Shown here: one piece after another, positions 9,628 to 19,826 of the stretch | How positions within the stretch are numbered: position 1 is the first letter of the stretch | How the letters are laid out: the number at the start of each line of letters is the position of its first letter | Position numbers and translations under genes: made by a program | Notes under the pieces: model-generated | Told to the model about the DNA's origin: nothing | The model's database searches: none | Seen by the model: the letters and a program-made list of their open reading frames with translations, nothing else | Source: Farysia itapuensis | Taxonomy: Eukaryota > Basidiomycota > Ustilaginomycetes > Ustilaginales > Ustilaginaceae | Length of the DNA stretch: 64,000 nt | Assembly (NCBI GenBank): GCA_023212645.1 | Contig: JALBYC010000035.1 | Coordinates: 49,883 to 113,882 of the forward strand | Direction of reading: 5' to 3'

Positions 9628-12600
9628 ATGGTTGGCTCGCACTTGCATCACGCCTTCCGCTCCTGGTTCAAGGAAACCGAAAAGGATGGCACTCCCTTGC
9701 TGCCAGTGCAGCTCAGCAAGAAGTACACCGTCTTGCCCCATGTACTCGGCCAGGGATCCTTTGCTGTCGTCAAGGCAGTCGCCGAAAGGGCAACCGGCGA
9801 GCAGCGCGCCCTCAAGATCATTGCCAAAAAGCCACTCAAGGATAGCAACGAGCAAATGCTAAAGGAGGAAATCACCATCCTGGGTAAAGTACACCATCCC
9901 AACATTATCAAAATGTGGGATCTATACGAGACAAAGGAGGCCGTCTTTATCGTCACAGATCTCTGTCGCGGAGGCGAATTGTTTGACCGCCTGGTCGAGA
10001 AGGTGCACTACAATGAGCTCGACGCGCGTCACATTATGAAGCAGATCATCGAAGGCGTCTCCTATCTTCACGACCACGACATTATCCATCGCGATCTCAA
10101 GCCTGAAAACATTCTCTTGCGCGACCGATCCGATCCCAGCGAGGTCGTCATATCCGACTTTGGTCTCTCTCGCTTCATTCCGGACGAAGGCCTGCTGATG
10201 ACAGCTTGTGGCTCTCCGCAGTACGTCTCTCCCGAAGTCTTGCTTGGCAAGGGATACAATGCTGCCGTCGATCTCTGGTCGTGTGGTGTCATTGCATTTG
10301 CCCTACTCGGTGGATACACGCCCTTCTACGGAGACGATCAGCCCACCCTGTTCAAGCGAATCATTGAGATGGAGGTCGAATTCGAGCCCGAGTACTGGTC
10401 CGAAGTCTCGGACACTGGCAAGGACTTTATTCTCCACTGTCTATGCCCTGCCAGCAAGCGTATGACGGCCAAACAGGCTCTTTCTCACCCCTGGCTCGAC
10501 AATTTACCGCCATTGCACGAAGAAAAGTCCAGAGGTGCTTGTCTCAAGGAAGGCGCTCAACGTAACATGACATCTATGCGCAAGTTGCGCAAAGCCGTCA
10601 CCGCCATTGAAGCCATGAATCATCTCAATCGCCTTCACAGCCTTCGTCAACAGCACAGCGATGATGTTTTGCCCCACAAACAAGATTCACTCCGCAGCAT
10701 GGCCAGTCATCTGGAACTCCAGCATTCCCAGTCATCTCTGCCCGAGGCCGACGCAACCCTCTCGGAGAAGAAGCAGTCTGGCGACTCGGCCATGTCACTT
10801 GACTTGACCGTCATGATGGTCATGCTACCCGACGGGCCTGGTGCAGGTGATCAGGCATCCAGCAGCAACCACACTGGCACTGCAGCCGTAGCTGATGCAG
10901 TTCACTCTACAGTAGACCGAGGACGCGAATCTTCAGCACAAAGTAAAGACCAGACTCCCGCCAACAATGGCTCATCACCCACACCTGATCGCCCTGGCAC
11001 AAACAGTGGCTCATCAACTCAACAACGTCGACCCAGCCGATCTGCCAAGAAGACTGACAGCGAGTCGGCAAAGACGCTCAACTCGTTGCTCGACCAGTAC
11101 AAAAAGACCGAGCTGCCGTCCTCTGCTCGCTTGGATCCACACGCCAAGATGCGCGAGCCAGCGAAAATGACCTTGACCAATGCCTGGAGATACTTGCCCT
11201 TTCTCGTTCAGCAGGGCGTTAGCATTGGCTCCGCCGTCGCTTCTCACGCCATCTACGGTCCGCCGAAGAAGTCGTGGGGCATCGAGATGTCCGTATTTAC
11301 CCGCATGCTCCGCGATGTTGCGGTCCACTCGGAGTTCGCATCCATTGCTGGCTTACAGCAGTTTTTCGACCTGGGTGCCTTGCTGCCAACACCCAAGGAC
11401 GGCTTGATCACTCCCGTCACATTCCGCGTCAAGAAGCGTGGGCTGCGTGGCTTTCTGGCCGAAGCAGACGCAGCCGAAGACGGCAAGCGAGAGATTACCG
11501 CCGAATGGGTCGTCGGCAAGCAGACTTGGCGCAGACTACAGTCGGAATGGCGAAGCGGCAAGCAGAAGGGCAAGGAACGTGTCATTCTCTACATTCATGG
11601 AGGTGCCTACTTTATCATGTCGGCCGCCACTCATCGACCACTGACCATCTCGCTATCCAAGTACACCGAATGTCGTGTGTTTGGCATCAATTACCGCTTA
11701 GCCCCGGGTACCAAGTTTCCGGGAGCGCTCCACGATTGTGTGGCCTCGTGGTTCCGTCTGACAGACGACTTGGGGATTCCACCGAGCAACATTGTGTTGG
11801 GTGCCGACAGTGCAGGAGGAGGATTGGCCTTGGCGCTGATGTACTACCTGCGCGATAACAAGTACGAACTTCCGAGCGGTGCGATGCTGTTTAGCCCTTG
11901 GGTGGACCTGACCATGTCGTGCGACTCGTGGGAGACGAATGCGGCATTCGACTATCTGCCGATGCCGGTCTCGGGTGATCACATGAATCCGGTGGCAGCC
12001 TACTTGGGTGACAACATTGACAAGTACCTGACACATCCTTACACCTCGCCCCTCTTTGGCGACATGCACGGTTTGCCGCCGCTGCTGATCCAATGCGGAG
12101 ATGCCGAAGTGTTGCGGGATGAGGTGACGCTACTTGCCCACAAAGCATCTCTGTCGGGTGTCGCCGTTCGACATGAGCTGTACGAAGATTGTGTACACGT
12201 GTTCCAGGCTTTCCTTTTCCTGGATGCCAGTCGGAAGGCGTTGCAGAGTGCTCGACACTTTGTGCGTACCGCGTTGGACAAGCGTGGCTCGACGCGGCCA
12301 TCGATCAGCAAGACGGCCGAGTCGGCGCTGAACAAGGAGATGGGTGGCAGTTCTATGCAGACGCCTGAAGGCGACGCAGCCGACGCGCAAACGGGCGAAG
12401 CCAAGCCGGATGTCAAACCGAGCGCGGCCAAGAAAGCCGACGACGGCGCTGGCAACAAGGTTGATGGTGGAATCGACGAGATTGCCTCTCTGCCGCATTC
12501 GAGTGTCGATGGATCTGTGGCCAACGAGACAGACGACAATGATGACGAAGAGGAAGCTCCCCTGTCTGCCAACGAAGAGGATTGGGAGCTGGAACGGCAT

Positions 12601-13047
12601 CAGGAGGATGAGGGTCTGGGTGGTGGCGATACGACCCATGGCAAAGTTGCCTCTCTTCCCAGCAAAGCGGCGCAAAACATGCTTGGCACGGACAACGCGG
12701 CGGTGACGGAAGCGACGGATGAAGGCAAAGCCACTGCGGAACAGGTCGAGCAAGAGCAACCGGCCAGCGACCAGCAGGCAGAGGAAAGCGGGGAGCCTAC
12801 CTTTGCCTCGATGACACTCGAAGAGGCAAGACAGCGTGGACAGGCAGCCATGCAGCAGCAACTATCTTCCAACGCACCGGCATTGAGCAAATTCCACGCA
12901 CCGCAGAAACCACTCACGCCACGCATGCGGCGTACGGGCAGCGAGAAACAGCTCACAGGTCTGCTTCAATCATTCGAGCAAAGCAAACAATCCGGCTCCT
13001 CTGGGCTCAAGACCAACGTATGGACGCCCTCTGGCGCCGACAAGTAA
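9628..13047 (+). CDS. CaMK-type Ser/Thr kinase fused to HSL-type alpha/beta hydrolase
   Basis: One uninterrupted frame encodes two enzymes (1139 residues from ATG 9628). Residues about 33-296 are a complete protein kinase: glycine loop GQGSFAVV, Lys in ALKIIAKK, HRDLKPEN, DFGLS and CGSPQYVSPE. A basic helical stretch (RKLRKAVTAIEAMNHLNRLH) follows, like the calmodulin-binding tail of CaM kinases. After a ~200-residue Ser/Pro-rich linker, residues about 500-900 are a hormone-sensitive-lipase-like hydrolase with oxyanion motif HGGAY (His657), nucleophile motif GADSAGG (Ser728), an acid-loop AEVLRDE and a His in CVHVF. The usual acid-loop Asp appears as Glu. An acidic C-terminal tail follows. 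An earlier in-frame ATG at 9532 would add 32 non-conserved residues. It is either a true fusion or two genes merged by an unrecognised splice; the open, coding-like linker favours fusion. Confidence 0.85.
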   Translation: MVGSHLHHAFRSWFKETEKDGTPLLPVQLSKKYTVLPHVLGQGSFAVVKAVAERATGEQRALKIIAKKPLKDSNEQMLKEEITILGKVHHPNIIKMWDLYETKEAVFIVTDLCRGGELFDRLVEKVHYNELDARHIMKQIIEGVSYLHDHDIIHRDLKPENILLRDRSDPSEVVISDFGLSRFIPDEGLLMTACGSPQYVSPEVLLGKGYNAAVDLWSCGVIAFALLGGYTPFYGDDQPTLFKRIIEMEVEFEPEYWSEVSDTGKDFILHCLCPASKRMTAKQALSHPWLDNLPPLHEEKSRGACLKEGAQRNMTSMRKLRKAVTAIEAMNHLNRLHSLRQQHSDDVLPHKQDSLRSMASHLELQHSQSSLPEADATLSEKKQSGDSAMSLDLTVMMVMLPDGPGAGDQASSSNHTGTAAVADAVHSTVDRGRESSAQSKDQTPANNGSSPTPDRPGTNSGSSTQQRRPSRSAKKTDSESAKTLNSLLDQYKKTELPSSARLDPHAKMREPAKMTLTNAWRYLPFLVQQGVSIGSAVASHAIYGPPKKSWGIEMSVFTRMLRDVAVHSEFASIAGLQQFFDLGALLPTPKDGLITPVTFRVKKRGLRGFLAEADAAEDGKREITAEWVVGKQTWRRLQSEWRSGKQKGKERVILYIHGGAYFIMSAATHRPLTISLSKYTECRVFGINYRLAPGTKFPGALHDCVASWFRLTDDLGIPPSNIVLGADSAGGGLALALMYYLRDNKYELPSGAMLFSPWVDLTMSCDSWETNAAFDYLPMPVSGDHMNPVAAYLGDNIDKYLTHPYTSPLFGDMHGLPPLLIQCGDAEVLRDEVTLLAHKASLSGVAVRHELYEDCVHVFQAFLFLDASRKALQSARHFVRTALDKRGSTRPSISKTAESALNKEMGGSSMQTPEGDAADAQTGEAKPDVKPSAAKKADDGAGNKVDGGIDEIASLPHSSVDGSVANETDDNDDEEEAPLSANEEDWELERHQEDEGLGGGDTTHGKVASLPSKAAQNMLGTDNAAVTEATDEGKATAEQVEQEQPASDQQAEESGEPTFASMTLEEARQRGQAAMQQQLSSNAPALSKFHAPQKPLTPRMRRTGSEKQLTGLLQSFEQSKQSGSSGLKTNVWTPSGADK

Positions 13048-13203
13048 CAACAACCTTTGCATCATACACCACAAACGGCGCTTCAGATAGAATAGTCATA
13101 GTCTAACATGATATCGTTGCGGAATCGGAGTGCAGAGTGGCGGAGTGCAGAGTGGAGGTGAGTTGCTGTTGAGCATTCCCCCCCTTCACGGCGGTGCAGA
13201 GGT

Positions 13204-14074
13204 ATGGAGATTCGGGAGCAGTTTGCGGCCTTTCGGGATGAGTTGGACGAGTTCAACGACCGACGGGAACGGCTGATCAAAGTGTCGAGGGACGTTACGA
13301 GTCTCAGCAAGAAGGTGATTTTCCTGCTGCATCGGTATGATGTTTCGAGTGCGGAGGGGGTGATCTGCATTGATCCTTCCGCGGCAAGCAATGCACGGAA
13401 GCACGAGGCCAATGTAGCGGTGCTGACAGAGGCGGAGGGGAAACTGGGGGAGATTACGACCATGTTGCGACAAGTAGCTGTGGAAGAGGGGTTGAATCTC
13501 GACGAGAGGGGGCAGAGGTACGAACGGTGTCTAGCAGGAGGAGTGGAAGAGATGATGGAAGCCATGTCCTTCTACCACTACCTCAGCACGGCCACCCTCA
13601 TAACACACGCGCAGGTGCAGTCGCACTTTCTCGATCAGTCCGGCGCAAAGCTGCTGACCATACCAGGACATCGCTATCTGCTTGGTCTCTCGGATTTGAC
13701 TGGCGAGTTGATGCGATTGGCCACCAACGCCGTCGGTCTGGGCGACGTACATGGCCACCTCGTAACCCGCATCCTCGCCTTCCTCCGCGCACTCCACGCT
13801 GCCCTAGACCCCTTTCAAAGTTATATAAGAGACATGCCCAAAAAACAGGCCGTCACCACCCAAAGCATGCACAAAATCGAACACCGTAAGTCCCCCTTCC
13901 CCCTCCTCTCCCCGCCACTACTCGCTCAAACCACTGACCTGAATGCTGCGTGCACCTTCACCAGTTCTGTATGCGATATCCGTTCGATCGTCCGAGTTTG
14001 GCTCAAACCCACACGCTCTGCAGGAAATGGTCCGCCGATCGCTCTCCTCTGAAGCTCGGGACATCGACGAGTGA
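13204..14074 (+). CDS. TSNAX: Translin-associated factor X (TRAX), two exons
   Basis: Exons 13204-13885 and 13965-14074, with a 79-nt intron 13886-13964 (GTAAGT donor, CTGAC branch-like motif, ACCAG acceptor); the spliced protein is 263 residues. The N-terminus follows TRAX closely (a helix ending in RRERLIKVSRDVTSLSKKV, then IFLLHR), as does YLLGLSDLTGELMRLATNAV near residue 160. Splicing restores the conserved end KIEHLLYAISVRSSEFG, matching the family's KVENACYALKVRGSE. TRAX forms the C3PO complex with translin, where it carries the ribonuclease active site; translin itself is not in this window. Without splicing the frame runs into unrelated residues and ends at 14052. Identity is firm; exon limits rest on frame and homology. 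Confidence 0.92.
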
Positions 14075-14131
14075 CGGTAACGAAATGAATACTGGTACAA
14101 CATAGTCTCTATGTAGTGAGTGAGGGGCATG

Positions 14132-14463
14132 TTAAGAGGGGGGGTCGAGACGCATACCAGCCTGCGCAGCCAGCATGACATACTGCTGGTGAATCACGGA
14201 GCCCAACTCTCCTTGCGGTTCGGTGACATCCGCATGCCCAAAAGGTCGTACGTCGTCAGCACCTATCGCTGTAGACGGCCGAGCAGACTCAGCAAGGCTC
14301 ACTCTCCGGCTAGCACGCTTCGAGGTGCGAGGTCGAGAGCATGAGCGGCCCACAACAGTGCTGTGATCACTGTCAAGAGCAGCCTCGTCTTCGTCGCGTG
14401 AAGAGGCAGTCGTGCCCCTCGCCGTACGCGGTCGATCCTCGGCGTAACTAATCGTCGATTGTC

Positions 14464-14510
<47 letters not shown>

Positions 14511-16687
14511 GCGCCTATGGAATGTGTTTCAGGCTCTCGAAAACGCGAGTCCTCATCCACAGTTTGGAGAAAGGCGACCAGAGCATCTTCGTCTGTCCCT
14601 GTCGGACCTTCAGACGCTGTAGACATATTGGACTGTGGTCCAGTCTCGTCATTTTGCCGAGCCGTCCAGGAGCTTGGTGCTGTCTTGGGCCGTCGGGATC
14701 CAGAGGGAGACACCTCCCTCAGAGCTACGAACCGACCAGCTTTGTCTGGCGAGCGAGGACCGCTGTTCGGACGACGTGCCGTCACGTCCGAGTCAGCAAA
14801 TGAGCGTGCTGCCGAGCTTGCAGTCACTGGTCTTGCGTAGTGATGCGGATAAGCTTCGAGCTTGGCGGCAGCTTTGACCGATTCAACGTCGTACACCTTT
14901 TTGCTCTCCTCCTTGCTGTTCAGCTTGGCAACCGCAGAAAGTGGCGGCGACGTGACATACCGCCTCCGCTTCTCTTCCATTGTATACGCATCCGTCTCTG
15001 CTCCCACTTTGCTCAAACTTGGCGACTGCAGACTGATGGCGGACTGTCTGCGAGACCAGGCTGCGCTAAGAGCGTCGGATGATGCTCCGAGTCCTCGACT
15101 GCTTTGGCTACTACGCAGGCTGCCGGTCAGACTAGAAAACGCTATGCCAGAGCTTGTGGTTGACGGCCCTGGCGACTCCGCTGCACCTCTGCCTCTTGCT
15201 GAAGGCACAATGAGGTCATCGGCGTTAGAGATTCGGACAAGCGACGTGCGATTGTGCTCGCCTGTGCTCGGACGAGATAGAGAACCCTCCCGTCTGGAAT
15301 ACGCCGGAGCAGGTGGATGGAACGTCTCGCGAGCACCTGCAGTGGACGGTCGACTACCGTCTTGACGTCGAATGACCACAGCCTCAACGGCTGCTGCATT
15401 CTGCTCGTCACCCGTGTTTGGTCTCTGTCCGGCTTCCATGATACTGAGCTGATGCGACGCATATGCCTGGGCTGCTGACAAGACATGCGTCGAATCGACA
15501 ACGCTTTGAGAGGAGCTCTTGGGTTTGGGGCCGAATTCGCCTTCGACATAATAGAACGCCGAGTCGTCATCTTTCTGACTGCTGTGCGGACGCGGCGTGT
15601 GTGGGTTGGTGGAGTCGCGCACGGTGTTTGTATTGGTGGCAAACTCACTTCCGCCAAGTCTTTCCGTCCAGGCTGGATAGTAGGACGGAGGGCGATTGAT
15701 GTTGTGCGGTGCCAGTTCGCGAGTTTGTCGCCATGCTCGGCGGAAGATCCTTCCGGCCATCGAAGAGGCGACGGCAACACTGGCGAGAAGGGTCATCATG
15801 CGATACGAATAGCTGTTTGTCAGGACATACACCAGAAGTGCAGAGACGAGGAAGACAAACTGGATCGTGAAAAAGGCCGTCGTCTTCTGTACCAGCATGG
15901 TTTTGACATCTTCCGAATCCAAGTTGTGCTGTGTCGATGGGAAGAGTCCACGCAGCATACCACGCCATCCAGCCTTGTTCAGTTTGCAGACGGTAAGGAT
16001 GAGACAGAGCAGGTCGAACAAGAGTACAGCGCTGAAAACTCCAATAACGTACAAGCCGTTAAAGTGCCAAGAGCAAAAGTTGGATGTGGCGATCTGGCTG
16101 CCGTAGCTCATGATGGGCAGCAATATGGAGAACGCGACCACGAGCACCCATGAAGTGACGACAAGGGTGACGATGCGTTGCTGCATGTGCCACAAGGAGC
16201 AGGTGCGAAGACAGAAGACGAGAGTGGTGGCGCTGGTGGCGACGCTAAAGAGAACTGTACTTCCCTTCATCCAGGCGTCACAATTGGTGGTCATTATGAC
16301 ACTGTTGGTGACTGCAGTAATGAGCCAGGCAAGACTGACATAGCGAGAAAGCAGATAGGCAATCGAGTAGATGGCTGGAAAGCTATTTGTCCACTTGGTC
16401 TCCCGCAAAAGGCGGACGTCAAAAGGTATAGTGGAGACAATGTCCCAACCAAGAGCGCCCATCCACATTGAGCCGTAGATGAGGGCGACGATAGCGGTAT
16501 GGGCGGTGTTCGAGTCGACATGACGGAAGATATTGTCGCCGGCAGGGTTGACAATGTAGAGCTGCGGCATGGGGTGCGTAAAGGTATGCGATCCATTGGG
16601 CAATGCGATGCCAGGTGGACTTATGAAGCTGAACGAGTGGTTGCCGTACTGATCCACGAGGGATGCTGGGCTCAGGTGGAACGACAT
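14132..16687 (-). CDS. Seven-transmembrane receptor-like protein with long polyQ/Ser-rich tail
   Basis: Intron-less 851-residue protein. A short N-terminus with NHS and NGS glycosylation sequons is followed by seven hydrophobic helices between roughly residues 60 and 320, including HTAIVALIYGSMWMGALGWD, YLLSRYVSLAWLITAVT and FFTIQFVFLVSALLVYVL. A long hydrophilic tail of about 500 residues follows, rich in Ser, Thr, Arg and Pro, with a run of about 15 Gln (CTG repeat on the plus strand, 14468-14509). This layout is receptor-like and recalls basidiomycete-specific 7TM families of unknown function, but no classical GPCR motif is recognised. A signalling role is only an inference. It converges tail-to-tail with TRAX, with 57 bp between stops. 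Confidence 0.75.
14468..14509. repeat. CTG/CAG trinucleotide repeat encoding polyglutamine
   Basis: Fourteen uninterrupted CTG units on the plus strand read as CAG (Gln) codons in the minus-strand 7TM gene. A pure repeat of this length is expected to vary between strains. Confidence 0.95.
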
Positions 16688-17548
16688 CCCAGCCAGCAGC
16701 GCAATCCGGGCCTACGTTTGGCTCAGCATGGGGCAAAGATGGTGGTAGTGGTAAGCAGCCAAGCTGCAGTTCGACGCTAGCTAACTGGAATCGGATCATG
16801 CCGACGTGACAGGCGAGACGCTGACGGTGATTGGCATCTGCATGCATATCCAGTAGAAGGCCAAGCGAACCGCAGTTTTTCCGCGTACCCAACATGGCCG
16901 GAATTCGGACCAAGCTTCTGTGCACCATTTGCCGCTAGCCGAATCGACGCTCTTGGCGTGGGAGAGTGGGAAATTACGCGCACATATCACATGTAGCATG
17001 AATATCCATACCCGTCGATCCCACGCTTACGAGCCAGTGTGATTGTGACTGTCTTGCAACATCCATTCCCTGCCATGCACAAGTGACAACGATGCGGCCC
17101 AAGTCAGCCTCTCTTGACCGCGTCAATCGTTGCTGAAGCGCACCAACGTTGGGCTCGCATCTCACACGCGGAACGACATTTCCGTTCGGCTAGCTGTGGT
17201 AGCGGGCTTAGAAAGCGGGGGTGTCGGAGTGACAAGCTTGGTAGGCATGCCGGTGAGCTTCGATAGGTTCAAGCTCCGTCGAACTGAATATTTTTACAGC
17301 ATTGTGGTCTAACAAAGTCTTTATTTGCAATTTGCCAGCTTGCGGCTAATGCATGCCAAATTCAGGTGGGGATTGTGATTTGTGATTGATTTCGCGTTTG
17401 GCGCGCGTGGCCCGGCGCTTTTTCTTCCTTCTGCACATCAACCCCCCTCTTTCAAAGATCGACCGCGGCTAGGCGGTTATTCTTGCAGAACAAGAAGACA
17501 GTCACGTTACTTTGAGCACTGCCCTCTCTCCTTACATTCGCTGCGGGG
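16688..17548. other. Intergenic region between two divergent genes
   Basis: About 860 bp upstream of both the 7TM gene and the SSXT-domain gene. No convincing ORF, tRNA or repeat was seen. It contains an AT-rich patch near 17287-17345 and a pyrimidine-rich stretch near 17415-17455 that could be the promoter of the plus-strand gene. It is long for this gene-dense region, so distal regulatory sites or a non-coding transcript are possible. Confidence 0.5.
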
Positions 17549-19531
17549 ATGGAGAAGGTCGCCTCCGTCGGCACGCCAGAGGGCGTAGCTGCTACGTCGA
17601 CAGAAGCAGCCAACGTCGATGCCGAACAGAACAACCTCGAAACACAATCCCCACCACAAGAGGGCACGGACCCTTCGGCCGGAACTGCGACAGCAACAGG
17701 CCAGGACACTCCCGAGGCTGCTGCTGTTGCTCCTCACAGTCACAAGGATTCGGAAGAGCCGAGTGACGGCGATTCGTCATCGGACGATTCCACTTCTTCA
17801 TCTGGCAGTAGCAACGACACGGAACCACCGATACCCCAAGCAACAGCGCCATCCTCATCGGCACCACCGACCGAGGCGGCTGCTTCCGATGATGCCCCTG
17901 CTGTCACTTCCGATGCTCCATCGCCATCAGCTCAAATACAGCCAACATCCATAAGCATACCTACAGAGTCTGTCGAGCAACCTTCCCTCCCTAGTCTCCC
18001 GTCACAGGAAGCACCTGCAGCCTCGACTTCTCAAGATACGCCGTCCAACCAGGCGCCCGCAGTAGACAGCACTACAGCAGTGCCCCCAGCGTCGGATCCA
18101 GCTGCGTCAGATTCAGCTACAGTCCCAGCGCCGTCTGCAAACACTTCCGCCATTACGGCTGAACCCAGCTCCACAGCTGAAGCTAGTACTGCGATATTGT
18201 CGAATCCGTCATCAGAGCAAGCTGCGAGCGTTCCCAGTCCGGCTCTGCCTCCAGCTCGCGAAGGCCGCGTTGCCCTCATCTTGCGCATTAACAAGGAGTT
18301 GATTCGGTTGTGTGTCGAGTTGCAAAGCAAAGAATTGACTACAGATTCCCTTTTCCGCGAAGTAGCGGTTCGGCTGCAAGGCAACCTTGGCTACCTGGCC
18401 GGTATTGCTGATAAGAACGGGAAGGCGTCAGCCGACGGCTCAGGTCGACCATCGTCACAGCAGAGTGCGCCACCAAAATTGGACCCCTTTCCTCGCAGTT
18501 CACACGCCCCTGCATCGCCGCTGCCAGCGTTGTATGACAAACTGATTGCCCTCTTTCAACAGAGCGGCATTGCTTCACCCTCATCGTTCCTGGACGCCCG
18601 CAAAAGATCCCGCGACGCAAGTGTGGATTCAGACGAGGCTCGAAAGCGCATGTCTGCGTCAGCGAGTGATCATGCACTCAATGCAGTAAAGGGTGTCAAT
18701 GGCGACACACAGAGCCCTGGTGGTGCGCCCACCACGGCGGCACAACAGCAGCCCGCGAGCGGTGGACCCAATCTGGCGCTCGCTCCGCCCGTGCCCATTG
18801 CTCCACCCCAGCATGCGCCGCCCAACAATCCTCAAACCCAAGCTCTCATCCAAGCATTTGGCCCCAACGCATTGGCCAACCTTCACGCTCTACAAACGCA
18901 CATGCGCGGCCAAGGAAAGCACCCATGGATCGCCTTCATGGAAACCAATGTGCCCAGCTTTTCCACACTGCCCCTGCAAGTCCAAATGCAGCAAATGACG
19001 GCAATGCAGATCTCTGCTCAGCAACACCAGCAAAAGACGCAGGCGCTGCATGGGTCAGCAACAGGCAGTCCTGCTCAGTTCCACAATGGGACCAGCGCGT
19101 ATCCACAACTAGGCCATACTGGTGGAAGCCCATCGGCGATACTTCAGGCAGGCTCGAGCACTCGAAATCCATCGTCCTCTTCCTCGACGAGCAGTCCGAG
19201 TCTGGCGGCACAGTCACGCGGTATGACGACAGGTCACAACGCGTTTGCATCGCCATCGGGGACACGACCTGGCAGTTCTGGCTCTGTGGGTAGTGGCTCA
19301 GGCCGAGCGCGCACGGGATCGCAGCAGCACGCTCTCGACTTTGACCCCTCATCAGCCGCTTTCAGCACCTCCAGTCCGGCTTCCTCCAACTTTGCCTTTG
19401 CCGATCTCAGCGGCGCTTCTGCTCCAGGACAGAACGTAACTGCCACCATGGGCGGCATGAATCTGCAGAACCTTCCGCCGCACGTACAGCAACAACTTCG
19501 TCAACAGTACTTTGCCCAAATGCAAGCCGCT

Positions 19532-19567
<36 letters not shown>

Positions 19568-19633
19568 CAGGCGTCGCAAGAAGTGCCAGGGCAGGGACAG
19601 AATTCGGGCCAGGGATGGAACTTTCAGTCATGA
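17549..19633 (+). CDS. SS18/SSXT-domain (Snf11-like) Q-rich protein, probable SWI/SNF subunit
   Basis: Intron-less 694-residue protein, mostly low-complexity Ser/Thr/Pro/Ala in the first 240 residues and Gln/Ser-rich at the end. The only ordered block is near residues 240-290: INKELIRLCVELQ, a short linker, then VRLQGNLGYLAGIAD. This aligns by eye with the SSXT N-terminal domain of SS18 and plant GIF proteins (LIQCIVEYQ, then LHRNLVYLATIAD). A second short helix (LPALYDKLIALFQQSG, near residue 330) recalls the end of yeast Snf11. By family it would be a small chromatin-remodelling subunit contacting the SWI/SNF ATPase; that is inference. A polyGln run ends the protein (19532-19570). The SSXT match is moderately strong; the rest is too biased to classify. 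Confidence 0.7.
19532..19570. repeat. CAG repeat encoding C-terminal polyglutamine
   Basis: Nearly pure CAG repeat (one CAA) coding 13 Gln in the SSXT-domain protein, 21 codons before its stop. Confidence 0.95.
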
Positions 19634-19781
19634 GCCTCCGTCGCTGCACTCACCCACACACACACTGTACACTTTTGATACCAGACGCGAGCAATGAAAG
19701 ACAAAAGGGATGTAATTGTAGCACATTTTGACACAGTGGCCAGAGTGTGGTTGGGGAACATGGAAAGAAGAGCACGCGAGA

Positions 19782-19805
19782 AGAGAGAGAGAGAGAGAGA
19801 GAGAG
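19782..19805. repeat. GA dinucleotide microsatellite
   Basis: About twelve GA units between the convergent 3' ends of the SSXT-domain gene and the glutaminase gene. Non-coding. Confidence 0.95.
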
Positions 19806-19826
19806 CATGGAAGGGGAGGGGGGGTT

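Noticed and set aside
12130..12861. 243-codon minus-strand frame over the kinase-hydrolase gene
   Set aside because: Antisense to a conserved enzyme and lacks domains.
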